A stretch of DNA of 64,000 nucleotides from Dendrolimus kikuchii (GCA_019925095.2 CM034394.1:6212272-6276271), one strand, 5' to 3'; shown: positions 1 through 10,232, numbered from the stretch's first letter. Program-made: numbers and translations. The notes: generated by a model from the sequence alone, not told the origin.

Positions 1-696
<696 letters not shown>

Positions 697-909
697 CTTA
701 TCTTAGACTACTTAAAATTACTTAGTCTAGTTTAAAATTAAAATTGTATAAGTTGTGTATAACATATTTATATAAATGTTATAAAATCTATTATATGCGT
801 ATACATAGAATATATTAACACGTCTACAAAGTCTATATATTCCACCACATTTATTTGGTACTTGATGACGCAACATGGTGACAGAGATAAATCGAAGTAA
901 TGATAAACA

Positions 910-1146
910 TTACGTAGATTTATTTCTCCTCACGGCGTCCTCCACCACCCTAATACAAAAAGCTTCCAGCCAAGACCTGGACTCTTTACCGGCCAACACC
1001 TCGCACAATGTTGACTCTGTTAACTTAATTTTTGTTGCAACTTCCAGGTCTTGCCTGAAAGCACCATATTTTGGGCACTCAACAAGTAGACGTTGGATAG
1101 TCTCCGGCGTGTCTCTATCACAGACACACGCTGAATTATCTTTACA
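910..1146 (-). pseudogene. R1-like LINE C-terminus (post-RNase H zinc-knuckle region)
   Basis: The minus strand reads 78 codons without a break to a TAA at 910-912. The start of the segment has a Cys-x-Cys-Asp pattern (SACVCDRD) followed about 15 residues later by LLVECPKYG, and it ends in a WLEAF..RVVEDA..RN stretch. This C-x-C ... (H/R) ... C arrangement followed by L..VLAG..(x)n..WL..F is typical of the extreme C-terminus of R1-clade and related non-LTR reverse transcriptases downstream of RNase H. The reverse transcriptase itself is absent, so this is a 5'-truncated, non-functional end. The His usually seen in the knuckle appears replaced (IQRLLVEC). Family assignment is by motif only. 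Confidence 0.6.
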
Positions 1147-1392
1147 TTTAAATCAGAAAATATTACGTGTCCTTGAAATATGATGCTATTTAAATGTATG
1201 TACATATATATTTATCTATAAACATTTATATATTTTTTGTAGATATGTATTTGTATGTTATGTATATTAAGTATATATTTTTTTAATGTATAAAACATAT
1301 ACTGCATCTATATATTTATTACTAGAATGTAAGTAAGTACTATGTATTATGTATACCACCATCGTCATTATAATCTCAGACGCCCTTTGTGC

Positions 1393-1725
1393 ATAATCTA
1401 TATATATAAAAGAAAGTCGTATTAGTTACACTATTTATTACTCAAGAACGGCTGTACCGATTTGGCTAAAAATTGGTGGGGAGGTAGCTTAGAACCAGGA
1501 GACGGACATAGGATACTTTTTATCCCTTTGGAACCAGTAGGTGGCGCTGAGATCGGGTTCTAGAATCCTCCTAATCACCTGGACCGATTTTGGTGATTTT
1601 GTTTTTGTGTGTTTGGATGGGTTCCCGGATGGTTTAAATCCACAATTGGAACCGGTAGGTGGTGCTGGGATCGGGTCCTAGATTTTTATTTTTTCAGAGC
1701 AGGACAACGTGCCGGGGCCGCTAGT
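1393..1725 (+). mobile_element. Family C retroposon
   Basis: Starts with CTATATATATAAAAG, continues with ACGGCTGTACCGATTTGGCT, a phrase common to this class, and ends GCCGGGGCCGCTAGTTA. Similar phrases (CTGGACCGATTTTGGTGATT, GGAACCGGTAGGTGG) recur at 30128-30437, 38868-39230 and 52030-52320. No open frame; this resembles the 3' end of a LINE or a LINE-dependent short retroposon. Confidence 0.6.
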
Positions 1726-1734
1726 TAGACATAG

Positions 1735-1795
1735 TTGTAGTCTGTAAGTTCTTTTTTTGTATTGGTGTACAATAAAGTTGTTGATTGATTGATGG
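1735..1795 (+). repeat. LINE-type 3' end with (TTGA)n tail
   Basis: GTACAATAAAGTTG contains an AATAAA signal and is followed at once by GTTGATTGATTGATG, a short tetranucleotide tail of the sort left by non-LTR retrotransposons. It follows directly on the family C copy and may belong to it. Confidence 0.4.
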
Positions 1796-1877
1796 GAATA
1801 TTTCCGCCCCCTAGGTTCTTGCTCCCGGGTGCCACGCACCCCTTGCACCCTCAGATGAGGATGGCCTTGAGAATGTA

Positions 1878-2309
1878 CAGTAGAGGTATGAAAAGGTTCG
1901 TCACCTTAAGGTCGACTTTTGCTTGCACTAATACAAGAAATAGTACTGACCACATTTTAATAAATGTTACGTTTATAAAATAAGGAAATGTGAAAATTGC
2001 AATTTTGACAATGACACACACTGAGATCTACAATAGTTTTAATCTTTATAAAGAAGAGGATATAATCACTACGCTTATCATAAATATTAAAACCAATAAA
2101 AAGCTTTGCATCTCAAAACTATCTCCACAGACAAGATAGAAAATCGAACAACTTTGATCTAAGTAATTGTACACTTAATTTTCCAACAGTTACACATCAT
2201 TTTCTATGAAAAAGTCTGTTCTGTGACTTAGTTTGAAAAGGTAACGTGTGCTCCCGGATCGTTAAATGAATCAATATGATAATTGGCGAACCTTTTTATA
2301 CCACGACTG
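1878..2309 (+). mobile_element. Family D MITE, TA-flanked, uninterrupted copy
   Basis: A 432-bp element with terminal inverted repeats: CAGTAGAGGTATGAAAAGG at the left and, reading inward from the right, CAGTCGTGGTATAAAAAGG. Both ends are flanked by TA, as expected for Tc1/mariner-type target duplication. It has no coding capacity. The reverse complement of this sequence is present at 6956-7981. Superfamily is inferred from TIR and TSD only; a pogo-like or other TA-specific transposase is equally possible. Confidence 0.75.
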
Positions 2310-2581
2310 TACATACAATAACAATTTAATTTCAATACAACAATTTAAATTTTATTGTAAAACACAAATAAATGGTTGTTTCGACAAAGTCCACTCGATC
2401 AATTAGTTTGGGCATATCGACTGATCCGCTCGTAATGGAGTGAAGTCGTGACGTCACGTCCCGTCTCGTTGGTTTAACCGAGGACCGCGAGATAGGCTGC
2501 GGATTTGGTAGACCAAAAGCTTTGTTTATTAAATATAATACATTGCTTTATGACCGACTCCTATACCTATTACGTATATTA
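2310..2581. other. AT-rich spacer
   Basis: No feature recognised apart from a short GC-richer patch at 2440-2515 without motif or long open frame. Confidence 0.4.
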
Positions 2582-2727
2582 TCGGCGTCAGCGTACTAAC
2601 TTGTAACAAAAAATTTTAGTGATATAATTTCGTCAAATTATTAACAAATAGACATTATGTATATATAAAAATTTTGATAAAAAAATAAAATAAAAAATGC
2701 AGTTACAAGGTCTTGCACTGACGCCGA
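2582..2727. mobile_element. 146-bp MITE with 26-bp inverted ends
   Basis: The left arm TCGGCGTCAG....CTTGTAAC (2582-2607) matches the reverse complement of the right arm (2702-2727) at about 21 of 26 positions. The interior is almost pure A/T. No clear target duplication was found beside it (left flank TATATTA, right flank CGATATT). No second copy was seen in the window. Confidence 0.65.
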
Positions 2728-3170
2728 CGATATTGGAATCAATTACACTATTTAATGATGTTTATAGTTCTTAGTGGTGATTTTTCAACCACCATATAAA
2801 AGTTATCAGTCGAATAAATTATAACCTGAGTAAATTCAAAAGTAAAACCATTCAACTGTCTTATTCATGTAACCGACATTTTTAATTTTTCCATGCTATA
2901 CTTTAGTCTATCAATAAATTTTATTTGGTGATTAAGAAATCGGCCCAAGTCAAGTTAAGCAACTTAAAAAGTATGAATAGAAGTAAAAAAAAAATTAATG
3001 ACCTAAACATACTATTTAACAAAAAAAATATACAACAATTTCTCGTAAAAAAAGTATAAACGTAACGGTAAAAACCATCACAAATAAACGTATATACATG
3101 TAAAGGTTGTTCTATAGTCTCTGCTTACCCCTATGAGAAACGGGCGTGATTATATGTATATATAATAATT
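2728..3170. other. AT-rich spacer
   Basis: Several poly(A)/poly(T) tracts. Nothing else recognised. Confidence 0.4.
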
Positions 3171-3877
3171 AGGGATAGGCCAAAATTCGTTTTACATTCG
3201 GTTTGACCGAACTTCGGCATTCGGTTTCAATGCCGAACATTCGGTGCAAGGAAAATGTAAAATACCTACTTGCACTCACTATTTTGACTGAACTTGATAG
3301 AAATCATATCTATCATAACCGTAATATAAAAATTGGTATCTATATACTCATGGTCACTTATTTTAGTTAGGAACATGTAAATTTTAACGTGCAATGTGAT
3401 ATAAATAAAATAAAATAAGTTCTTGATTGAGTCTTTGCCTAATTAAATAGACATCAAATTAAAAAAAAACTTATTATTCCTCTAAGAAACATCAGTAAGT
3501 AGTGGAACTGCTTAATTTTTTTTTAAACACATCTAAGGGACATTTGCAATTATAACTTTAATTTTGATTGAAATCACTTTTTACGAATAAAACATTACGA
3601 ATTATGAAATGGTGATTTTTTTCAATCAACGGTCTAAAAATCTATTCTTTTATCCACCTACTCAGACTTAAAATTTACTAGAGGCAGGTTATGGTGTACA
3701 AAACCCAAAAATTCGGTGTTATCAAGTTGACGTTGTCAACAGGTCACGATGTGTTGCTCTTGAGAAAGCGTGGCAAAATCAAACCGAAGTTCGGCTGAAT
3801 TTCGGCCGAATTTTTTGTTTTAACCGAATGTTTGGCCGAAGTTCGTATTCAGTTCAAACCACATTCGGCCCATCCTT
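3171..3877. mobile_element. hAT-type non-autonomous transposon with TTCGG-rich subterminal repeats
   Basis: Left end AGGGATAGGCCAAAATTCG and, inward from the right, AAGGATGGGCCGAATG, which fits the hAT pattern (C/T)AGGGNTGGGCC. About 70 bp inside each end lie repeated TTCGG / CCGAA words in opposite orientation (left TTCGGTTTGACCGAACTTCG, right CCGAAGTTCGGCTGAATTTC), the clustered subterminal motifs that hAT transposases use. The interior is AT-rich with no open frame. Flanks are AT-rich and similar (AATAATTA / TTAATAAT), so an exact 8-bp duplication cannot be proved. Confidence 0.7.
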
Positions 3878-4094
3878 AATAATAATATTAAAATTTTCTT
3901 TCGATAACGAGAGTGAATAACAAATACTTTCTTAACAGTAAGTAATAGATCTGTACATTTTTTAAGAAGAAAATCTATCTGTATCTATCGCCGAAGTTTT
4001 CGCATATGAAGCCGCGTAAAAAGTCCCACTTTATAATAAACATCAAACATTAGACAATACGTCATGTACACCCCTACATGCCCTCCCACAAAAC

Positions 4095-4482
4095 ATGGGT
4101 TCTACATAAGACAGAATCATTACTTATAACCGGTTTAAAATTAACCGCTTTTAAGCTACCATAATCTGTTTCACTCAACTAATTCGTTCGGAGTGCAAAT
4201 GTAAAAAATAAAGTTATGTAAACCTACAATAATTGGTTAATTGTGCAAGAATTACTTTCTCTATATAACAACTGTTTCTAATATAACCATGTGTTTGTAA
4301 ACGGATGTGCGGCAAAAACCGCTCGAAACCGGTTTATTTAACAAAAGTTATGTAACTAACTTTTCTTACTAAAAACCGTTTGATTGAGATGAGATTAAAT
4401 TCAGAACAAAATAGAGAAGAAAAAGTCATAATATGTATTTAGTCTGTAACCGGTTCGGCTTTTATCCGGTTTTCAAACCCTG
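4095..4482. mobile_element. possible hAT-like element, one clear end
   Basis: Reading leftward from 4482 gives CAGGGTTTGAAAACCGG, a typical hAT terminus. ACCGGTTT words recur at about 4128, 4327 and 4446 in both orientations, like subterminal motifs. The left end is not clear: CATGGGTTCTACATAA at 4095 is only a weak match and no 8-bp duplication was found. Confidence 0.35.
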
Positions 4483-4669
4483 GATAGAACGAACAAAGAT
4501 AGTAATTCAAGTCATATGGCATCGGTAATAACTCTTTAACCAAATTTTCATAGGAAACGCGGCTTCCCAACGCTGTCCGCTCCGCCATTCTCCGCACGTA
4601 GCCGGCCCATGCCTTGTCCGGGACACGTGCAAATAACGACAACAGTTCGCCCACTCCTGGGCCTCTAGA
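4442..4669 (-). pseudogene. coding-like island of unknown origin, cut by a hAT-type end
   Basis: A minus-strand open frame of about 76 codons without an ATG. Residues encoded between 4669 and about 4483 (for example FARVPDKAWAGYVRRMAERT and SYENLVKELLPMPYDLNYY) look like ordinary protein in composition. The frame opens directly after TAATGATAATCTAG, which could be a 3' splice site, and runs at its other end into the hAT-like terminus (CAGGGTTTGAAAACCGG), which supplies the last ~13 codons and the stop. I do not recognise a family. It may be a host exon remnant, a mobile-element protein piece, or chance. Confidence 0.25.
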
Positions 4670-4739
4670 TTATCATTAATTTAACAGCCCAAGGCTCTCG
4701 CCGGATAGTTTTCATGTCGGTCACTCGAGTTCGTGACTC

Positions 4740-5191
4740 GGTTACTTGTTATTTATTGGGATAGCCATCGTTTGAATAAATTTCTGCTTCAATTTTTCCG
4801 TGTAGGTGAATTAAGTTTTTGAACCTATAGCTACAGCTGTTGTTTGAAAAATTTATTAGTTTAGTTGTCCGTAGCAAACATTCGCATCTTATGGTTTTGT
4901 TTACATCCGGGTCTCATTTCACTGATATATGTCCTCTTATGCTGAGTCTTAACTGAAAAGATTGCACCGTTTAGGCAGTTTTTTTTATTTAAGTTGAACG
5001 AAGCAAACACTATGTATTGCAATATAAATTAAAAGTAGATTCTTAAAAGATAGATATAGTACATAAACATAGTATATACGTATACGTATGTTGTCTTAGC
5101 CTTATCGTTTGAATCGATCTTTTCCAAGCCTCTAGTATGAAATAACAGTATACAGCATTAAAGGGGTGGTGTAGAAGATTAATACAATAAC
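4740..5191. other. AT-rich spacer
   Basis: No gene, repeat family or motif recognised. Confidence 0.4.
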
Positions 5192-5199
5192 AACATTAA

Positions 5200-5488
5200 C
5201 ATGTGGAAAGAATGCATGATGAAAGAATGACTAAACAGATATACAATGCAAAAGTGGATGGATGTAGAAGTCGTGGAAGGCCACGACACACCTTCCATGA
5301 TCAAAATGATCGTGTACTAGCAGACGGTGATGTCAGGAGCCTTATGAACAGACGAGCGTGCATGACTAGAGCTACGAATGTCAAAGAAGCAAGTGAGGTG
5401 TGTAAGAATAAGCCTGAATGGCGCTCTGGTGTTCGTGCATACCCCGCAAGGGAACTGGCGTGAAGTTATGTATTGTATGTATGTATGT
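5200..5488 (+). mobile_element. 5'-truncated RTE-clade LINE, C-terminal end and tail
   Basis: Encodes the end of an endonuclease/reverse transcriptase polyprotein: HVERMHDERMTKQIYNAKVD, then RGRPRHTFHDQ, ending CKNKPEWRSGVRAYPARELA and a TGA at 5461. The frame is open from the truncation point to the stop. The stop is followed by AGTTATGTATTG and (TATG)n, the simple-repeat tail characteristic of RTE LINEs. The copy is flanked by an 8-bp direct repeat AACATTAA (5192-5199 and 5489-5496), showing target-primed insertion of an already truncated copy. No catalytic domain remains. Confidence 0.88.
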
Positions 5489-5871
5489 AACATTAATATA
5501 ACGTGGAAGGAAAACACCGCGAAGAAACTTCTTTATTCTATCTGTAGTTCTTCGAGACTACAAATAAATAGAACACAAGCCTAGAATAGACTATTATCTA
5601 TAAATAAAGATATAAGTATTAATACAATTCCTCGAGCTGTTATTAAAAATATGATAGTCCCGAGCCCTTTCAGTACAAAAACTCAAGGGCGGAGTGCGAA
5701 ATTCACGCGGGCCCTGATCCGTTCTTTATTCGCAGTCAAACGTCGTTTTGACACCGACCTCCATCAACCATCTGACAGATCAGACAGGCGAAAATGTCTT
5801 CATTGTACTCCAAAAGCTCCGAAATATAATTGAAATCGCGAGTTCTTTCAAGAAAGAAGTGGTTTGTCTAT

Positions 5872-5903
5872 ATTTTATCCTGGTCATCTAACCAGGATAA
5901 AAT
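5872..5903. repeat. perfect 13-bp hairpin
   Basis: ATTTTATCCTGGT, a 6-nt loop CATCTA, then ACCAGGATAAAAT. A second shorter palindrome (TTCTTTCAAGAAAGAA) lies just upstream at about 5844. No T-tract or gene end is associated, so it is not called a terminator. Confidence 0.85.
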
Positions 5904-6099
5904 CTTTCTTTTATAATTTCGTTGCGAGTAACTTGAATTATGTTACTTAGTTGTTTTCTATTTATAATTGCAGTCAGTCAATTTCTGAGAGCAATTTGTC
6001 TGAAAGAAAGAAAACACTTTCTTTGAAGAAATATGTACGTAATTAAACTGCTTCAATAATATGATATAAGCTAGCGATGAATAACTACTCGAAATTTAC

Positions 6100-6413
6100 G
6101 TGCAGGAACGGTGAAAGAATACAAATTCCTGCGGCCAGGCAGCCTGTCGTAAGAGGCGACAAAACAACCCATAGCCAAGAGGCAAGGCATTTCTCGTTTG
6201 GTTGACTACAACCCCTGATGTAAAGCATGTCACCATAACAACCTTGAGTTGTGTTCCGCGGCATTTGTGGCCAGGTTCCAGCTCCATCTACGAGTCCGGC
6301 AGCACATTGGTAGTACCTTTAGAGTTGTAAATGTTTATATGCGACGGTAACCATTTTCCATCACAGTTGGGCCGTCAGCCTGTTTGTTGTACTCCAGCAA
6401 TAAAATAAAATAA
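6100..6413 (+). mobile_element. Family A SINE-like element, near full length
   Basis: Sense is taken as the strand ending in the A-rich tail. Begins CGTGCAGGAACGGTGAAAG and ends CTCCAGCAATAAAATAAAATAA, where AATAAA overlaps the tail. The constant 5' end seen in copies at 10737, 34750, 41393, 52651 and (reverse) 54343 and 56790 argues for a short retroposon with a defined start, not random 5' truncation. A GGTTCCAG(T/C)(T/C)C word at about two-thirds length resembles a pol III B box, but no good A box was found. This copy has several small insertions (for example GCGGCATTTGTGGCC). No coding function. Confidence 0.85.
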
Positions 6414-6955
6414 ACTTCAAAAACCTAGCCACCCAGTTTATCGTGATTCAACCGATTAAAAAACCAGATAATAGCTATTTGTCTAATAGTTGAATGACTC
6501 GCTAATCAACTATCAACGGCTGACGGCTTAGCCGTAGACTTGTAAGTTGCGGTTTAATTTGACAACCATTAGCCAGCTGATGAGTCGATGGACCGCTTTG
6601 CCGTGGCTATTTAGTGAAAGGTCGCTAGTTAGCTGTTTTTTAAAATACCTACACATCTCTAATTTAAGCAATATTCATCGAGTAATAAGTAATTAAATAA
6701 AAAAATACCAATTTACGCATAATAACATCACCCCATGAGTATTTGTGCCCAAACATACAATAACTAAAATGAAAATATTATTTTTTTCCTAATTTTAGAC
6801 ATCTCCATCTCCACAGTAAATTTATTGACAGCTTTTACAAAAATCAAGGATATTGTCTCTCAAATGACCTGACCTTTCATTTACCACCAACACATGTGAT
6901 TAAAATGGAACGGTTTAGCCTACTAACATACCACGAGCAATGTATTATATATGTA
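6414..6955. other. unassigned noncoding stretch
   Basis: 6480-6640 has a slightly GC-richer patch containing short direct words (GACGGCTTAGCCG, GACCGCTTTGCCG) and a CTGATGAG box, none adding up to a recognised RNA. The rest is AT-rich. Confidence 0.35.
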
Positions 6956-7232
6956 CAGTGGCGGTATGATAAAGTTCTCCAGTTTTCAAATTGATTCATT
7001 TAACGTTTCGCGAGCACATGTTACCTCTTCAAACTAAGTCACAGAACAGACTGGGGCACATAAAATTATGTTTAACTGTTTGACAATAAAGTTTACAATT
7101 ACTTAGATTAAAGTTGTTTGACTTTCTATCTTGCCTAAGAAGAAAATGTAAAACCTTTTTATTGATTTTAATATTTATGATAAGCGTGGTGTTTATATCC
7201 TCTGTGTCTTATTGTTAATCTCGGCGTCTGTC

Positions 7233-7561
7233 GGAGTTTTTGGCGGGAACTGAAAGGGGACGTTATGCTGTGCAGTTTTATTTTCTAAAAATGTGTAAAA
7301 TTACTCTAAAATGAACAATAGTTGTAGGATATTGATAGTTTTTGAGTGGTAATTATGTGTTTTGTGAGAAATGTGAAGTGTATAGTCAAATGTAACCTTT
7401 TGAGTTGTCACAAGAACTCTGATGAATGGCACTAGCTGATTACCTACAGTTCAGCTGTGCTACACATAGGCTTAAGAAAATAAAGAAACTATATTGTAAA
7501 CTAAGATCTGGCTTAAAGGCCTAGCTGCCAAGCCATAAACCTAAATAAATAAAATAATAAT
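7233..7561 (+). mobile_element. Family B poly(A) retroposon, nested in MITE D
   Basis: Starts GGAGTTTTTGGCGGGAACTG and ends CCAAGCCATAAACCTAAATAA followed by an A-rich tail. Flanked by AATCTCGGCGTCTGTC (7217-7232) and AATCAGCGTCTGTC (7562-7575), a target duplication with two differences. The corresponding uninterrupted site is visible in MITE copy 1 near 2010-2030. The same element occurs in reverse at 59863-60133. Function unknown; a short non-autonomous retroposon or processed transcript is likely. Confidence 0.8.
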
Positions 7562-7617
7562 AATCAGCGTCTGTCATTGCCAACATTGCAATCTTCTTTA
7601 TTCACTTTTCTATTTAT

Positions 7618-7877
7618 ACATACAAATAAACCAAATTAAGTGTCGCTTTGTAACGTTAGAATAATGCATATGAAAGTATATACGGTACCTATATAAGAAA
7701 ATCAATTTTAAACATTTTTGTCTGTCTGTATATTCCGGGTAATCTCTGAAACGGCAGGACCGGTTTTGACGGGAATTTCACTGGCAGATAGCTGATGTTA
7801 TAAGTAATAACTTAGGCTACCTTTTTCTAGGATGAAAAAAAAAAGTCCACGCAGCTAAAGTCGGGGGCACAGCTAGT
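7618..7877 (+). mobile_element. Family C retroposon, nested in MITE D
   Basis: Runs from the phrase ACATACAAATAAACC to GTCGGGGGCACAGCTAGT. It contains CCGGTTTTGACGGGAATTTC and CTGGCAGATAGCTGATG, matched in reverse at 63960-64000. The flanks CTATTTATA and TATTTTATA are a probable target duplication, and the uninterrupted site is present in MITE copy 1 near 1975-1985. Confidence 0.7.
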
Positions 7878-7981
7878 ATTTTATAAACGTAACATTTATT
7901 AAAATGTTGACAGTACTGTTTCTTGTACTCGTGCAAGCAAAAGTCGACTTTAAGGTGACGAACATTTTAATTCTCTGAGTG

Positions 7982-8359
7982 TACATATATTATACAATCC
8001 GCCCAAATTAAATGCCTACAGCAGTTTATAAGATCATCAAACTTTTCGCAACAACACAAAACGAGTAACACTTACACAAAAGTATCAATGACGTCACAGA
8101 AATAACAAGAATAGCTTGTTGTAACAAACAAACATGTAACGATGGAGTATTTAATTAAGTCCCTCGAAGGTTTCGTCGGAGCTCTGATATTTATTCAGCT
8201 AAAGGCTTCATGTTTATTTGTAAAGGACCTATTTGCTCAGACTTTATTGGAAAGTGACGTAGATTTGGTATTTGTTTGTGCAAGCGACTTGCTAATGTAT
8301 AAAATGCAAGTAACTACGTATTTTTATATCGTATTGTATAGGTTGGTGTTTGATCGACA
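7982..8359. other. noncoding spacer
   Basis: A 75-codon frame at 8142-8369 (starting MEYLIKSLEGF) has no recognised motif, no splice context and unremarkable composition, so it is not called as a gene. Confidence 0.3.
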
Positions 8360-8582
8360 TTGCACCTGATGTAAGGTGGAAAAGCAGTCTAAGAATGAGC
8401 ACGTTTATCTAGAACTAGAACATACCTGTTCACACGAAACATAAAGACACCTAACTTATCTTTCTCAGGAGAAACATACTACGGCAGAAATGCAGTCTAA
8501 GATGGAGTACACTTACCTAGAAGACACCTGTGCATGCGAGACTTGAAGATACTTAAATTGTGTTTTAGGAAAAGACGTCAGT
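8360..8582. repeat. two imperfect copies of a LINE 3'-flank repeat
   Basis: Two consecutive ~100-bp units beginning GCAGTCTAAGA(A)TG at about 8381 and 8489, each containing an (A)CCTAGAA...ACCTGT phrase. The same phrase lies at 51600-51680, just beyond the stop codon of a LINE C-terminus on the minus strand, so these are probably 3'-UTR pieces of that LINE. Confidence 0.55.
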
Positions 8583-8764
8583 AAAAAGTACATACATTTA
8601 TAATTTTAATAATAAATTGAATATTAAATATTTATTGTAATTATAATAGCATCATAATCAATAACATAATGAATAATATAAGCAATAACATAATCATAAT
8701 ATGTATGTATGTCCACAAATGGCTTGTAACCAAAACTACAAAAAAAAATTGTATGCCTGTCAAA

Positions 8765-8924
8765 AGAGTTGTGTTTCGGCATTAGTGACCAGGTTCCAGT
8801 CTCCCTTAATAGAGCAGCACCACATTTGTAACACCTTTGGTGTTACAAATTTCCATAGGCGATGGTAACCGCTTTCCATCAAGTGGGCCGCCTGCCTGTC
8901 TGCTGAACTCCTGCAATAAAAAAA
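8765..8924 (+). mobile_element. Family A element, 3' half
   Basis: Starts within the element (GTTGTGTTTCGGCATTAG) and runs to CTCCTGCAATAAAAAAAG. The 5' half is missing. Confidence 0.85.
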
Positions 8925-8929
8925 GCGAT

Positions 8930-9275
8930 ACATGTAACTTTTACCACTTTCAGCGCGTTCCATTAGTAGCTCACAACGCCCAATATGCGTTAGTCGTTCC
9001 ACAAGGCGACCGCGGTCGTAGTGGTCGTGGCGAAAACGTCACTAATGACGTTTCCATTTTCGATCACACAACGCTCACAACGACCCATGGCAAGAGGTGG
9101 GTCGAATAACCGTTCCACTTGGGTTTACGATTATAACGGCGGCAAGCAAGTGGAATGAGAAAAATAGCGCTCGTGAACTTGGTCGTCGTGAGTCTCTAAT
9201 GGAACGTAGCCCTAGCATAACATCTGCAAAAATGTCCATGTTTCAAACAAATAAATTACTTTGACTTTGACTTTT
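8930..9275 (+). mobile_element. Family G element with (TTTGAC)n tail
   Basis: Contains GACCGCGGTCGTAGTGGTCG and CACTAATGACGTTTCC, matched in reverse at 42862-43115. It ends ATAAATTACTTTGACTTTGAC, a hexanucleotide tail. The plus strand has a short open frame (residues CNFYHFQRVPLVAHNAQ...TTTHGKRWVE) conserved in the other copy (PLVAHIAQ..., TTTHVKRCVE), which suggests the end of a LINE coding region plus its 3' UTR. I cannot name the clade. Confidence 0.6.
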
Positions 9276-9308
9276 GACTTATATGTTTATTTACTCATGT
9301 AATTTAAA

Positions 9309-9620
9309 AAAAATGTGTGTGTGAGTGTGTGCAAAAAATTCAATCTAAATTATTCTTTAAATCACAAGCATTCATTCCAAAATTAAATGCACTGTTTGTT
9401 TGTTACATATAAAAGAATAACTGTCTTAAGTGTATACAGATAGAGCTAAAATTCATTTGACCTTTTATGTTTTATTTAAATTGAAAATTGATATTAACGG
9501 GTAAAGAGAATCGTGTTTTATTTTGAATTAAATAAGGTGGAATTTTAATTGTATCTCTTTTTAGTGTCACTTTCGTCGATTTTCAAATCACAACGATTCT
9601 AAAGAAGTGTCACTTCAAAA
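9309..9620 (+). mobile_element. Family K element
   Basis: Begins with a GTGTGTGTGAGTGTGTGCA run and ends CAACGATTCTAAAGAAGTGTCACTTCAA. It matches 26736-27196 over most of its length (AAAAGAATA, GATAGAGCTAAA, GAATTAAATAAGG phrases). AT-rich, no coding capacity. Confidence 0.6.
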
Positions 9621-9837
9621 AAGCAATAGCACTCCAACAACTACTACCAGCTTCTATCACTACCACCAGCTACTGATGTACAAACTGTACACCATACATG
9701 CCGCTAGCGTAAGTCCAACTCACACACGATCTCTTTTTTCGCCTTCTCCTAATTATTTGCCGTCGGCACAATATGTTTTACTCTACTTTGTTATATTCTA
9801 TTATTCTGGTACAAGATCACTTGTATAAAAAATATTG

Positions 9838-10232
9838 TGTATAGTTCATACGCAGTACAAGTAAAACTTCAGAGACTATACTCACAGATAATTCTTTTCT
9901 AACTTTTATTGATATAAATATAATTCCTTTAGCCTACATCCATCAACAATGTCGACATATTATAATTCTCAAATATCAATTTCATTTTTTTTCTGTTTTA
10001 GTCTAAAAAATATTATTATCAGTTTTATTTAGGTCCAAATTGGACCTATGTTTTCATCAGTCTTATTGACTCTCTAATATGTGCTGCACAGTGTAAAACT
10101 CGTATCTCATTCTCTCGCAGGCTTAGTTCTATAGATTTATGTGTTTATCTCTTTTTAGTGTCGCTTTTTCATTTCATCTAGTTTCAATTGCAACTATTTT
10201 AAAGAATCAAAGACAAGAAGTTTCACTTCAAT
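9838..10232 (+). mobile_element. Family K element, second subtype
   Basis: From GTTCATACGCAGTACAAGTAAAACTTC to AAGAAGTTTCACTTCAA. The middle (TTTAGCCTACATCCATC, TTTAGGTCCAAATTGGACC, GCAGGCTTAGTTCTATAGA) is matched in reverse at 45750-46111 and 48498-49225. The GAAGTGAAACTTC palindrome near each end acts as an inverted terminal motif. Confidence 0.65.

Larger units (their letters stand above)
6956..7981 (-). mobile_element. Family D MITE carrying two nested insertions
   Basis: Reverse-orientation copy of the element at 1878-2309. Its ends are CAGTGGCGGTATGATAAAG at 6956 and, reading inward from 7981, CACTCAGAGAATTAAAATG, each flanked outside by TA. Removing two inserted retroposons (7233-7561 and 7618-7877, with their target duplications) leaves about 420 bp that match the other copy throughout. 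Confidence 0.8.

Noticed and set aside
6570..6625. hammerhead-ribozyme-like CTGATGAG ... GAAA
   Set aside because: The two core boxes are present but no complementary stem II or flanking stems could be drawn.
8142..8369. 75-codon frame starting MEYLIKSLEGF
   Set aside because: No domain, no splice or promoter context; compatible with chance in 64 kb.
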